A stretch of DNA of 64,000 bases from Auanema rhodensis (taxonomy: Eukaryota; Nematoda; Chromadorea; Rhabditida; Rhabditidae), in the NCBI GenBank assembly GCA_964057225.1, contig OZ059897.1:16058001-16122000 (forward strand). The letters are read 5' to 3'. The position numbers and the translations under genes were made by a program. Of the stretch, positions 25,422 to 35,679 are shown piece after piece; the stretch's first letter is position 1, and every line of letters starts with the position of its first letter. Under the pieces are notes generated by a model. The model had not been told where the DNA came from and did not search any database. It saw only the letters and a list, made by a program, of their open reading frames with translations.

Positions 25422-28034
25422 ATGTATAAAGTTATTATTTCTTTATTCATTTTACAATTAGATCTAATAAGCTCAAGTGTTCATGAATATCGTCTTCTAC
25501 AATATCTCAAAGAAGTATGTGTGTTTTGAATTAATTATATATTATATTTCAATGTATTTTCTTTTAGAATTATAATCATTTTGAAAGACCTGTAGCAAAC
25601 AGTTCTAGCCCTCTAGATGTTAAAATTCGTCTATTTCTCAATCAGATTTTGGATGTTGTATGTTTTTTTTCCATATTTTGATTCTAAAAATAAATTTATT
25701 GAATAATTTTGTATTCAGGATGAGAAAAACCAAATAATGTCCATATTAGCGTATGTAGACTATGTAAGTTCGGAATTATATACTTTTTGAGTTAAAAATA
25801 TATATTTAGCATTGGTATGATTATAAACTTCATTGGGATCCTGATCAATTTGGTGGAATTCGAGATATTCGTTTTGCTGGAGAAAAGGATGCTCCATTTA
25901 AATTATGGAAACCAGATATTTTACTCTTTAATAGGTAATATAAAATTTATAATTAATAAATACTATATAATCAATAATATTAGTGTATCGGAAGTATTTG
26001 ATTCAACATATTCATCACGTTTTGTTGTTAATTATGATGGTCATGTTCAACAAAACCCTCCAGGAATTTTTAGATTTATTTGCAAAGTAAGATTTATATT
26101 TTATTTTAAATTTATTTATTATTTATAAACAGATTGATGTTACATATTATCCATTTGATAAGCAAACTTGTTATTTGAAAATGGGAAGTTGGACATATAG
26201 TGGTAATTATATAAATTTAGACTTTCTTCTTAAAGATATAACATGTAAGATTTTTTTATTTTGATTTATATTAATTTAATTTTTAAGCTATAACTGGTCA
26301 TCAAATAACAGCTAATAAAGTATTTAATTCGGATAACCCTGAGAGTTATTATGTGAATGAATCAATTGATTTACAAGTTTACATGAAAAATGGAGAATGG
26401 GATTTAATGAGTAAGTTCATATCATTTCAAACTTTATACTTTATATCAAAGTTTATATTTTGTTTTGAAACAATAATAGTTAATAATTCTTTAGATACGC
26501 CAGGTCGTCGTGTTGTTACATTCTTTGACAATGAATCCTATCATGAACTTTATTTTTATATTCGAATTCGAAGACGTACACTAGCATATGGTATTAATTT
26601 GATAATACCATCATTAGTTATATCAATGATGACCGTGCTTGGGTTTACATTACCTCCAGATGCTGGTGAAAAGATGACATTAGGTGATTTACGTACAAAT
26701 ACATATAATTAGCATAATACTATAACGTATGGGTATAAATTTCAAAATTCATCAGACTTCAAATTTTAAGTGAAAATTTCATTTTCAATTTTGATATCAG
26801 AATAATTGGTTGCATGTTCTTTATATTAATTTTTATCTTTTTAATTTTTTTTTTTTTTTTCAGAAACAACAATACTTCTTTCGGTTATTTTCTTTTTACA
26901 AATGGTTTCTAATATGAGTCCTCCACAATCAAAATCTTTACCCATATTAGGTAAGAAATGTATTTTTGATTCTCTAAGAGAAAGAAAATAATTCATTTCA
27001 GCAGCATTTTTTGCATGTTGTTTAATGGTTGTTTCATGCTCATGTGTTTTTACGGTTCTCTCATTAGCTCTCCACAATAGAAAAATGACTCCTATGGGTA
27101 CAAATGTAATGTTTTTTTGATTTTTTCAAATAATTAATTACAAGATATGTTTAGATGCGCAAAGTGTTTATTGAATGGTTACCATATATTTTAATGATGA
27201 AACGACCTGATCATCCACGAGCTCCTAAGCCTAAAGTAATAATTTTAAAATAAAAAAATATTATATTTGAAATTAAGACGATAAATCAATCTATTTTACC
27301 AATTCATCGATTATCGACATGTATACCTATGTTTGATTTACCTCGCCCATCAGTAACATCATCAGCAATCATGTGTTCAAAAAAGAATTTAGGTATAATT
27401 AAGATTTTAAAAGAAATATAAAAAAATTGATTACTTTTTCAGTGACAGATAATGAACGATATTTGAATGAATTTTGTGGATATTTATGTAATATTTCAAA
27501 AGATTTAGACAAACTACGTCAACGTATTGATGAAAAATATCAGCAAGAAATAGTATGTTTCCCTGATTTTCTTTCTAGCAACTTCATAATATGATTATAC
27601 GTATGTTTCTTTCTAACAAACTTAAGTAATATAGACAAAACAGTTATATGAGAGAACTAAAGTATTGTAGCAATTACCTTTTACCCTTTTGGTGTTTCGT
27701 TAACTCTTAAACCTTAAATCTTAAACAGAAAATTCTTTTAGATCTTTGGTTTCTGAATGTCTATTCATAATATTAAGCATAAACCATGCCATCGAACCAA
27801 TATAAACTTATCTAAAAAGTACAAGTAAAATCTAAAATAAGCAATAGTTATTTATGAAATAATCAATTATTTATAATATAATAATTATTTATTCATATTA
27901 ATTATAATTTATTACAGTTGGAATCTGAATGGAGATTTGCTTCAATGGTAGTTGATCGCATGTGTCTTTATCTTTTTTCATTATTTATAACTATATCTAC
28001 TTGTGGAATTATATTACCTAATATTATAGAGTAA
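25422..28034 (+). CDS. nicotinic acetylcholine receptor-type Cys-loop channel subunit
   Basis: Pentameric ligand-gated channel subunit. ATG at 25422-25424 opens [19 protein letters not shown], a signal peptide. The ligand-binding domain shows [15 protein letters not shown] (loop D region), [12 protein letters not shown] (loop A), the Cys loop [15 protein letters not shown] with its 13-residue spacing, and GSWTYSG (loop B Trp). The YxCC pair of loop C is absent ([16 protein letters not shown]), so this is a non-alpha type subunit. M1 is [18 protein letters not shown]2 runs from GEKMTLETTILLS to MVSNMSPP; the GEK at its base predicts cation selectivity. M3 follows and then a [11 protein letters not shown] loop. 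M4 is [18 protein letters not shown]. The stop at 28032-28034 overlaps a strong donor (GA|gtaagt), so a longer 3' end is possible: acceptor at 28090, or at about 28686 with stop 28817-28819. I cannot name the orthologue. Confidence 0.92.
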
Positions 28035-30104
28035 GTTGTTATTTTTTTATGTAAATTAAACAAACAAAAAAGTTGTTATAATCACCGTAGAATCATAAGA
28101 GCATGGTTTGATTTTTTGCTAAAGTTTGTTTTCATTATCAATGCATGTGATTAATTTAGAATGGCCACTGAAATTGATGAATCTACTCGCATGTGATTCA
28201 CACAGACTTGAATTTGCGCTACTAGTATAGTTTAAAGGATGAATTATGTTATATGATATATGATATATATTCATTATATAATATCTTTTATTATCAAGAA
28301 TCATATCATAATAATAGTAATCTAATAGATATTAACGGGTGAAATGTGTTGTATCTTAGTTCATATATACTATTAAAGTTTTTTTTTTTCATAAGATTAT
28401 TGAACATATATATGTATATATAATATAATATATTATTTTAGAGAATTATGACCAATGTCAACCATTTCATATTGATCAAAGAAGAATTTTCTTTTTCTGT
28501 ACTTTTATACATATGTACATGTATTTCATTTTTTTTTTCAAAACAAATTGTTCTATTTTGTAACAAGTCATAAACAATAAATAAAGTTAAAAATGCCGTA
28601 TATGAAGTCTGAATTTGTAGAAAAAAAAACAATCAGTTTATTGGGAAAAAAAGAAAATAGATTATAAATGCATTTTTAAGCAGTTTTACCTATGATAAAT
28701 GCCATGAAAAAATTCCTAATGGAAGGGCGTCAAGTTGGAGATCTGTCACTGAACTTTTCATTTTCAAGCAGACAAAAATTCAAATACATTTAAGAAAAGC
28801 ATATTATGGTAGAAAATAATAATATTTTTTCTTTTTTTATTTATATAATTATAATTTAAGTTTTTTTAAAGTTGTAATATTCAAGTATATCTATGTATAT
28901 AGAGAAGATGTAACTTCATAACTATGAAAATGAATAAACAAAAAACATTTTTCTTGGTCTCATGCTTTATGAGCTTTGTTATACTTTCAGATAGTATATA
29001 AGTAACACAATTGAATGCTGTTTTCACATTTCGAAAATCAGCAACTAAAATCTCAAATTTCATTAGTTTAAAAGCTTCTTAAACATATTTTTTCTTATTT
29101 TTTTTTTTCTTTAACAAACATTTTTGTTTCTTTTATTTGTTTAAATACTACTTGTATATTTTTAAACTAATTATAAATATAATTTGTTTGTAATATTTAC
29201 TATATTTGATTGAAATTAATAAAAAATTCACACAAAAAAAGCAAAAAAACCATCGACGAGACATTCAAAATCATGTCTTGTTTGTGCTCTCTGTCGTCCA
29301 CTTGCAAACCTCCATTTTTATAAATATATAGGTCTGTTTGTTTTCATCATATTCTATGCCCAGCAGTTGTGCCCAGATTCAGTTTACCTCCAGAAATTCC
29401 AAATTTGTCTGGCTCCTGGTTCATATCGACCAATTGCTTTTATACTACAAACCATTCTTCAATCTAATGCTTTAACCTCCATATCCTGATCTACCGACTT
29501 ATCTTTTTCATTTTTCGTAATTGATTTAGTTATTCTTAATATCACAAATTGGATGATTGCCAAAAGTTAGTTTACATTTAAAATATACATGAACATCATC
29601 TCTTGGTCTATTTTATTTCTTCAAATGATTCTTTTATGAGCCAACGAAAAAGTTATTCCTGATTACTTTAAAACATTTTTTCCATTTCATTATTAGGGTT
29701 TTAAACGTTTTTATTGATTTCATCAAGCATTTTTTTCTAATTCCTATTCAATATGTTATTTTTTTTCTCCATTTTCATATTTTTATAACTTTTTGAGATT
29801 TCTGACCCATGTTTCTAAGATACTTGGAACTCAAACTTTGTTTTTATTCATAATTCTATTGATAATTTCCTAGATTTGCAAGAAATATGTTACTTTTTGC
29901 CTATTACTCTCTCATTTTCTATATTTAAAAGTTTTGTTTACACAGCTGTACAATATGTATTCTATATATAAAATTTGTTCCTATTTTGAACCTTATTTTT
30001 ATGGTTATAAAATTATTTCAAACTTATTTGAATCATTTGTGGATACTTTTTCATTCTCGGCAATTTTTTTTCTGTGAAATGTTCCAATCTTTCACCTTAG
30101 TTTT

Positions 30105-30168
30105 CTCTCTCTCACTCTTTCACTCCCCCTCTCTTTTCTCTCTCACTCTTTCACTCCCCCTCTCTTTT
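30105..30168. repeat. tandem duplication of a pyrimidine-rich unit
   Basis: A unit of about 32 bases (core cactctttcactccccctc) occurs twice back to back with essentially no change. Confidence 0.85.
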
Positions 30169-30717
30169 TCTCTTTTTGTAGTTTGAATTCTCTTCTATGC
30201 CCATCATCTTTTGTCTATCTTTTCCTAATACTATACAGAGGACACATTTTAAATTCATTCATTTTCATTTCTGTTTCTGACCTTTTTCTGCAATTCATCT
30301 AATAAAATAAAGTTAGGAAGGTAGGTAGGCGCTAACTCTTGAACTCTCATTTAATCTTTTTCCTCATCTTCACTAAGCATTCTAAATTGGAAGCTAGTTG
30401 GTCTTCTATTTTTGAATTATATTTCCGAGTTTTTTTTTCTAATAAAATGCAAAAATAAAAACAAATCTTTACAAGAAATAATTATTTTCTATTAATTATT
30501 TTTCTTCTATTAATATTTTTAAAATTAATGTTTTAAAAAATTCATTGTAATAGAGCTTAGAATATATTTGGATTTCTCTATGCAATAGAAAACAAAGTTT
30601 TTTCCTTGGATGACACCATTCTAATATCTTTCGCTGAAACCGCAGAATTTATGTTTTTTTTTTGTATTGAAATCCATTCATGAATCTAACTTCCAATTTT
30701 TTGAATTTGTTTTCTAG

Positions 30718-30849
30718 GAAGTAGAGAAAAACCATACCGACAAAAAGAATAATATACCAGCTATTGTGACAGAGAATTTTCATACATATCTACCACACAC
30801 TCGAAACTCAGCTGTGTTATTAGCTATAACATTTGAAGAAGAAAATTGA
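30718..30849 (+). other. orphan terminal coding exon
   Basis: After a good acceptor (gttttctag) there is an open stretch of 43 codons ending in TGA. It begins EVEKNHTDKKNNIPAIVTEN and ends LLAITFEEEN, with mixed composition unlike the surrounding T-rich DNA. It must be joined in phase 0. The receptor gene upstream ends in phase 2, which would create an in-frame stop, so it is not that gene's last exon by simple joining. No upstream partner exon was found. Confidence 0.35.
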
Positions 30850-30993
30850 AAATTTAAAGCTTTTCGTGCATTTTCCGTTCTCTTTACACCCAAAATGTCC
30901 TCATCATTCAAACCTTTTTACATCATTGCTCTCAAAAGTAAAATGAACTGAGTGGAAACAGCGCGTGCAAGAGAGAGTTAGAAGTATCGAGTT

Positions 30994-31041
30994 GAAAATC
31001 GTAGAGAAGTAGTGAAAAATGAAAATCGTAGAGAAGTAGTG
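30994..31041. repeat. 21-base direct repeat, period 27
   Basis: gaaaatcgtagagaagtagt plus a final g occurs at 30994-31014 and again at 31021-31041. Confidence 0.9.
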
Positions 31042-32473
31042 GGAATAAAATCATCCAATCAAGACTATTTTAGTACATTTTTGAGTTATAGAGTTATACT
31101 AAAAGAAATTGAAGGTGTGAGAGATGACAAAGAAATAGAAAAAAAAAAGTTAAAACATTCTAATAAAAGACCATTGTTTGATTCAGATGAAAAATTGGAA
31201 ACTATTGAAGAGACTTCGTTTAAGAGTAAAAGTAAGTGAAAGAAAGAGAGGCTTTTGAACTTAAATCTTTCAACAAGTTGTAAAAATTATAGTTACTGAA
31301 TTGATTTTATTTTTGCTTTACGCTTTATTTTTCATTTGTATAATATGTTAAATAAAGCTTTTTGGGTGCTTGCTTGGGACTTGCTGTACCTGCTTTAACA
31401 TTGCTTATCGTCATGTTTCTCTTATTGTCCGATTCTTTTAACAACTGCTTACTTCGCAACATTATCTTCTCTTCCTAAAGAAAAAAAACCTTTTTCTCAT
31501 TCTTTCAAGCCTTCTTTCGGCTTTCTTTCCTAAGTGTGTTATGTTAAAACAGTTTATCGCCAAACACAATCTCCCTAGAAGGAAATTTGTTTTCTTTTCA
31601 CTATTTTCCGTAACTTGCTAACAAAGGATGATCAGTTATTTTATTCCTTATTGACTAAAACTTAACCAACTAAACTCTAATAATTGAATGTTATGATTGT
31701 TACTTCGTTTTTCCTTTTCTTTTTTTCATTTATATTTTTTTTTATTTTCACAAAATATTTTATAATTAACTAACAATATATATTATTTTATTTTATTTTT
31801 TAGTTAAAAATAGTTTTTATTAATATAAATTATAAAATCTTCTTAATTATTGGTTTTACCTAAATATTTTTATCAATAATTTTATATTTCTTTCATATTT
31901 ATTCAACAACAAAATATTACAAAAAATAAAAACATAAAACATTTTTTTTAAATCATCGAAGCTTAAAAGGTGAACTTCTTTAATCTCTGCCACAATATTT
32001 CCATTTTTTTTCTTTTTATTTCTTTTTCCTCTTAGATTATATGAAAAAAAATGTTTTCAATCATTTTTTTCAATTTATGTTTCTTATTTGCTTTACTTAC
32101 ATTTTCATATGCCGCACATCTTGTATCTTCAAAACTAAGCTACGAACGGTTACATCTCACTTTCGGCTTTTCCTTTATTTCTATCCAACATTTTCTTACT
32201 TCCTCCATTCCTTTCTTCGGTCTTTACTCTCCTTCCTTCAAACTCTTATTTCTAGTCTTTCTTCATTTGTATCTTTCTTACTCTTTGTTCAAAATTTATG
32301 AATTTCTTATATACCATCGTCATTCTGTCTGTCTTATTCTTTTTCCGTTTATTTTGTCTCTCTTCTCATCGTTTCTTCCTATCTTTCTATTTTTGTTCTC
32401 TACTATATACATACCTTAAATTATTTGTAAATATTCCTTTCATTTTCAGATGTCATCATAGCAACTTCAAAAC

Positions 32474-34001
32474 ATGCTCGTTGCTCTCATCCTCTGCACT
32501 TTTGGTCCTTTATCTTATGCTGTAAGTTATATTTAATAAAGTTATGTATTTAATTTTATTTGTAAATGTGTTATTTTTTCAGAGACTATTGCGTATAAAC
32601 GAATGGCATTACTTTAAACTAAATCCCGGCCAAAGAGCTTATATGGATCTCAGTATATTTCAAACTTGCGATCGGTATTGCTATCAGATTGAAAAAACTT
32701 TATTTTTTTTTATTTGTTTCAGTCTTAATCTAGTTATATCATCACCGAGACATGATACATCCCTCTTTAGCTTTCTATTTGATGGAGATTTTCTAGAAAA
32801 GATTGATGTTGCCTCCGTTTCACGCGTTAATATAACAAAGCCACCCTTAGCAATTGGAGGTTGTCGGGAATATAACCGTAGGCCAATCATTATAAATGTA
32901 ACACATTTTACAATATAAATTATTTATCTTAAATGTTCTTTTAGATTACATCCTCATATAGTTTTTACGAACTTCGAATTGATAATCAGATATATAGACG
33001 ACCGAAAGAGCGCTATTCAGAAACCTTAGGAGTAAGCTATTATTCCTTTTACCTTCACTTAAAAGATTATTTTATTAAATTAATTATAAAAATTATAATT
33101 TTTTAATATTAATTTCTTTTAATAATCTAATAAAAACGTAAATTCAGATCATAATCCCACAGGACATTCCTTGTTGCTTGATACGATCTATACTTCTTAC
33201 GGATAATGACGGTAAAATCTTTTTTGTTTGTTTTCTTTTTTTTTACTTTAATATTAACTATTGTGTTTCTCTTTTAAATATCTTTTATTGTTTTTCCTTA
33301 AAAACTAAATGTTATTCTTTTTCAGTTTTCACAACAACTCCTGCTAGTTCACGAATAACAGGTAACATATCCTTGTACTTCAGTTTTAAGCATCAATATA
33401 CATAAGTACATGTATAAGCATAAGTAACATATCGAAAATTTGTATTTTTGGTTCAATAAATTTGGCAAATTCAGATAATTTAGCTTTCTAACTAACTATA
33501 CTAAGGTCATTTTCCAGTCTATTTTCGCTCTAATATTTTCCATTAAAGTAGATCAAAACTAACAATATTTTATAAATACTTGAATTTAAATATACTTTTA
33601 TATAATTTGAATAAGAAATAATAAAGTATGAACTTCAGAAAAGCAAGGGACTAATGCTGTTGGCTTGCCCATTGAAACAACATCTAAAGCCTCAGTAACC
33701 CAGCCAACAATTCATCCATTGATTACGGTTGCGGGTAATAATGTTGGAAGTAGTCCAACGAGAGCAAGTCAGCTCATATCTTGGTATGTCATCAACCGAA
33801 ATAAATCTTTTAACTCAATTAATTCAACTTTTCAGGACGGAATTAGTAAATCGCGAATGGTCTGTCTCATTTTTAGTTTGTGCTTATCTTACAGCTGGAA
33901 TGATGTCTGTATTAATACTTTTTGGATTTTTAATGTTTATTTATTTGCAAACAAAACCTAAAAATGCTGCTCGTTTATTTTCTGTTGAAGAATTTAATTA
34001 A
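32474..34001 (+). CDS. type I membrane protein of unknown function
   Basis: Eight exons join in phase. ATG at 32474-32476 gives MLVALILCTFGPLSYA, a signal peptide. The ectodomain contains INEWHYFKLNPGQRAYMDLS, FLFDGDFLEKIDVASVSRVN, GGCREYNRRP and PQDIPCCLIRS, with few cysteines and some N-linked sites (VNITKP, INITSS). A Thr/Ser/Pro-rich stalk follows (TTTPASSRIT, ETTSKASVTQPT), then one TM segment (AYLTAGMMSVLILFGFLMFI) and a short cytosolic tail ending FSVEEFN. The domain-stalk-TM plan is typical of a cell-surface or apical protein. The region after the signal peptide resembles a beta-sandwich of CUB-like size, but I see no diagnostic motif. I do not recognise the family. Confidence 0.82.
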
Positions 34002-34867
34002 TTTTCACAAAAAACAATTATAACTTTTCTTACTCTTATTCTTTTATACGGGTTACATATCAATTCATATGGTCTTTAAACAACTATGTATATAAATATT
34101 TTCAATAATTTCTCCAAATCTTACGTGTATTTCTGAAATTTATTATGTATATGCTAAGTCCAATGCTTTAAACTGTTAAATAATGCTGATGAGTATGGAA
34201 TACGTCTCAAAGACTTATTTGAATTGTTGACGTATTTACAAATAATGTCTCTTTTAACTTCAAAACTTAGTCTTTCAGTCTTGGAACCTATTCAACCTTA
34301 TGTTTTCTAGTTATGAATATTCCTTTTCTACTTTTTTTCCGGTTCGAGTATTTTGCTGCCTTTAAATTCTTAATATATATTTTCTAAGCGAATTTTGTGT
34401 AAGCTGAGTATAATGTTATTGCAATAAATCTGATACTTTGATTAAAACATGTTTGCAGTTTAAATAAATAGTTTTAAAATAATAAAGAAAAAAATTTGAA
34501 TTGGCACAAGTCATACGACTTTCCTTTTGTCATATTTATTCAGGATTGCTTATGCCAGTTAGTTCAAACTTACCATATGATTTGTATTTGGGATTAAACA
34601 TCATATTAGACATAGTCTGTTCAAATGTCGGGGGTGGATAAACTACATCATAGCTATTTATCAAATATAACTGAATCATTATTTCAGCACCTATTCATTG
34701 CTTTAAAAGCATACTTTACTAATATTATTTATTATATAAACTATTTTTATAGTAAAGAAATGTTATTATTATTCTTCTTATCTATAAAATTTGGTTTAAC
34801 ATTTTTGGTTTTATTATTAAAATTTATTTTTGTTTTATATTCTTAACTAAAAAAAGTAAATGTTCAG
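34002..34867. other. short intergenic region
   Basis: 3' flank of the type I membrane protein gene and 5' flank of the peptide precursor. No exon was seen; an open frame at 34625-34846 is T-rich and lacks splice support. Two AATAAA-like hexamers lie near 34423 and 34463. Confidence 0.4.
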
Positions 34868-35186
34868 ATGCAGCTCATTAGCTTTTTCATTGTTTTTCTC
34901 TCACTTATAGCACTAACTATGGCTGGATTAGGTACTTAATAATTTTTGTCAAAAATAAAATTTATGTTCAGACGAAACGATTGCAAATCAACACAATTTT
35001 ATCGACGACTATTTGACACCAAAGGTAATTTTTTGATTCATTTTTTTAATTCTATGTTTCCTCGCATAAACATATAATATTTTCAAAACTTTTGTTCAGA
35101 TTCGTGTCAAGCGTGGAATCCTGCCAGAAGTAAATGATATCAGAAAGAAAAGAAATCTTCCACAAACATTTGACATCCGCAAATAA
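34868..35186 (+). CDS. probable neuropeptide-like precursor with two related peptides
   Basis: Three small exons (34868-34932, about 34974-35024 and 35101-35186) give about 67 residues. The ATG follows directly after tgttcag, a likely trans-splice acceptor. MQLISFFIVFLSLIALTMAG is a clear signal peptide. A short acidic spacer follows (DETIANQHNFIDDYLTPK), then IRVKR, then two peptides separated by KKR: GILPEVNDIR and NLPQTFDIRK. The two share the pattern L-P-x-x-x-D-I-R-K once the following lysine is counted, a repeat at the protein level that dibasic processing would release. This is the normal plan of a secreted peptide-hormone precursor. There are no C-terminal glycines for amidation and no cysteines. 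I do not recognise it as a named nlp or flp gene. Confidence 0.8.
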
Positions 35187-35679
35187 AAAACTGTATATGT
35201 TGTGTGCATATTGATGAACGTATTAAGAATCATATCATGATCGCTATTAAAATCTCCAATTTATTTTCCTATGAAATATAAAACTTTACACACAAATTAT
35301 GAACAACCCATTACTTTTTATAAATTAATAACTTTCTTGCCAATTGTGAAAATAGGGCAAATTGAGCAGAACTATACATCTAAGAAAATGAAATTTATAA
35401 AATTCCCTACAGTTACAGAAACGTGGAACCGATTATTGCGGAGTTCTTAGAATTAAAATCACATTATTACAAAAATTATATTAGAAGTGGTCTATAATCA
35501 AAAATGTACAAGTCTTATTATGAAAAACACGATTAGTCTTGAACTTATCACAATTATCAACCAGCTCGAAGATGGTTACATGGCAAGGGCTGGATAGGAA
35601 ATAAAGTATTGAAAGAAAAAAGAAATAGTGAAACAATATGAGCATTGGAACCGATATATAAAGTCGTACTTTTTTCATT

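Larger units (their letters stand above)
28035..32473. other. gene-poor region downstream of the receptor gene
   Basis: Mostly T-rich. It contains possible 3' exons of the receptor (28091-28150 or 28686-28819), an unresolved higher-GC island at about 29260-29480, two short tandem duplications and an orphan terminal exon at 30718-30849. The open frames at 31012-31239 and 32041-32525 show no spliced coding pattern, although 31012-31239 has a locally coding-like, charged composition. Confidence 0.4.

Noticed and set aside
31012-31239. 75-codon plus-strand frame with charged composition
   Set aside because: It begins inside a 27-base tandem duplication and lacks a signal, splice partners or recognisable motifs. 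It could be real but is not supported.
32041-32525. Three overlapping plus-strand frames just upstream of the type I membrane protein
   Set aside because: Low-complexity Phe/Leu/Ser translations of T-rich DNA, superseded by the spliced gene starting at 32474.
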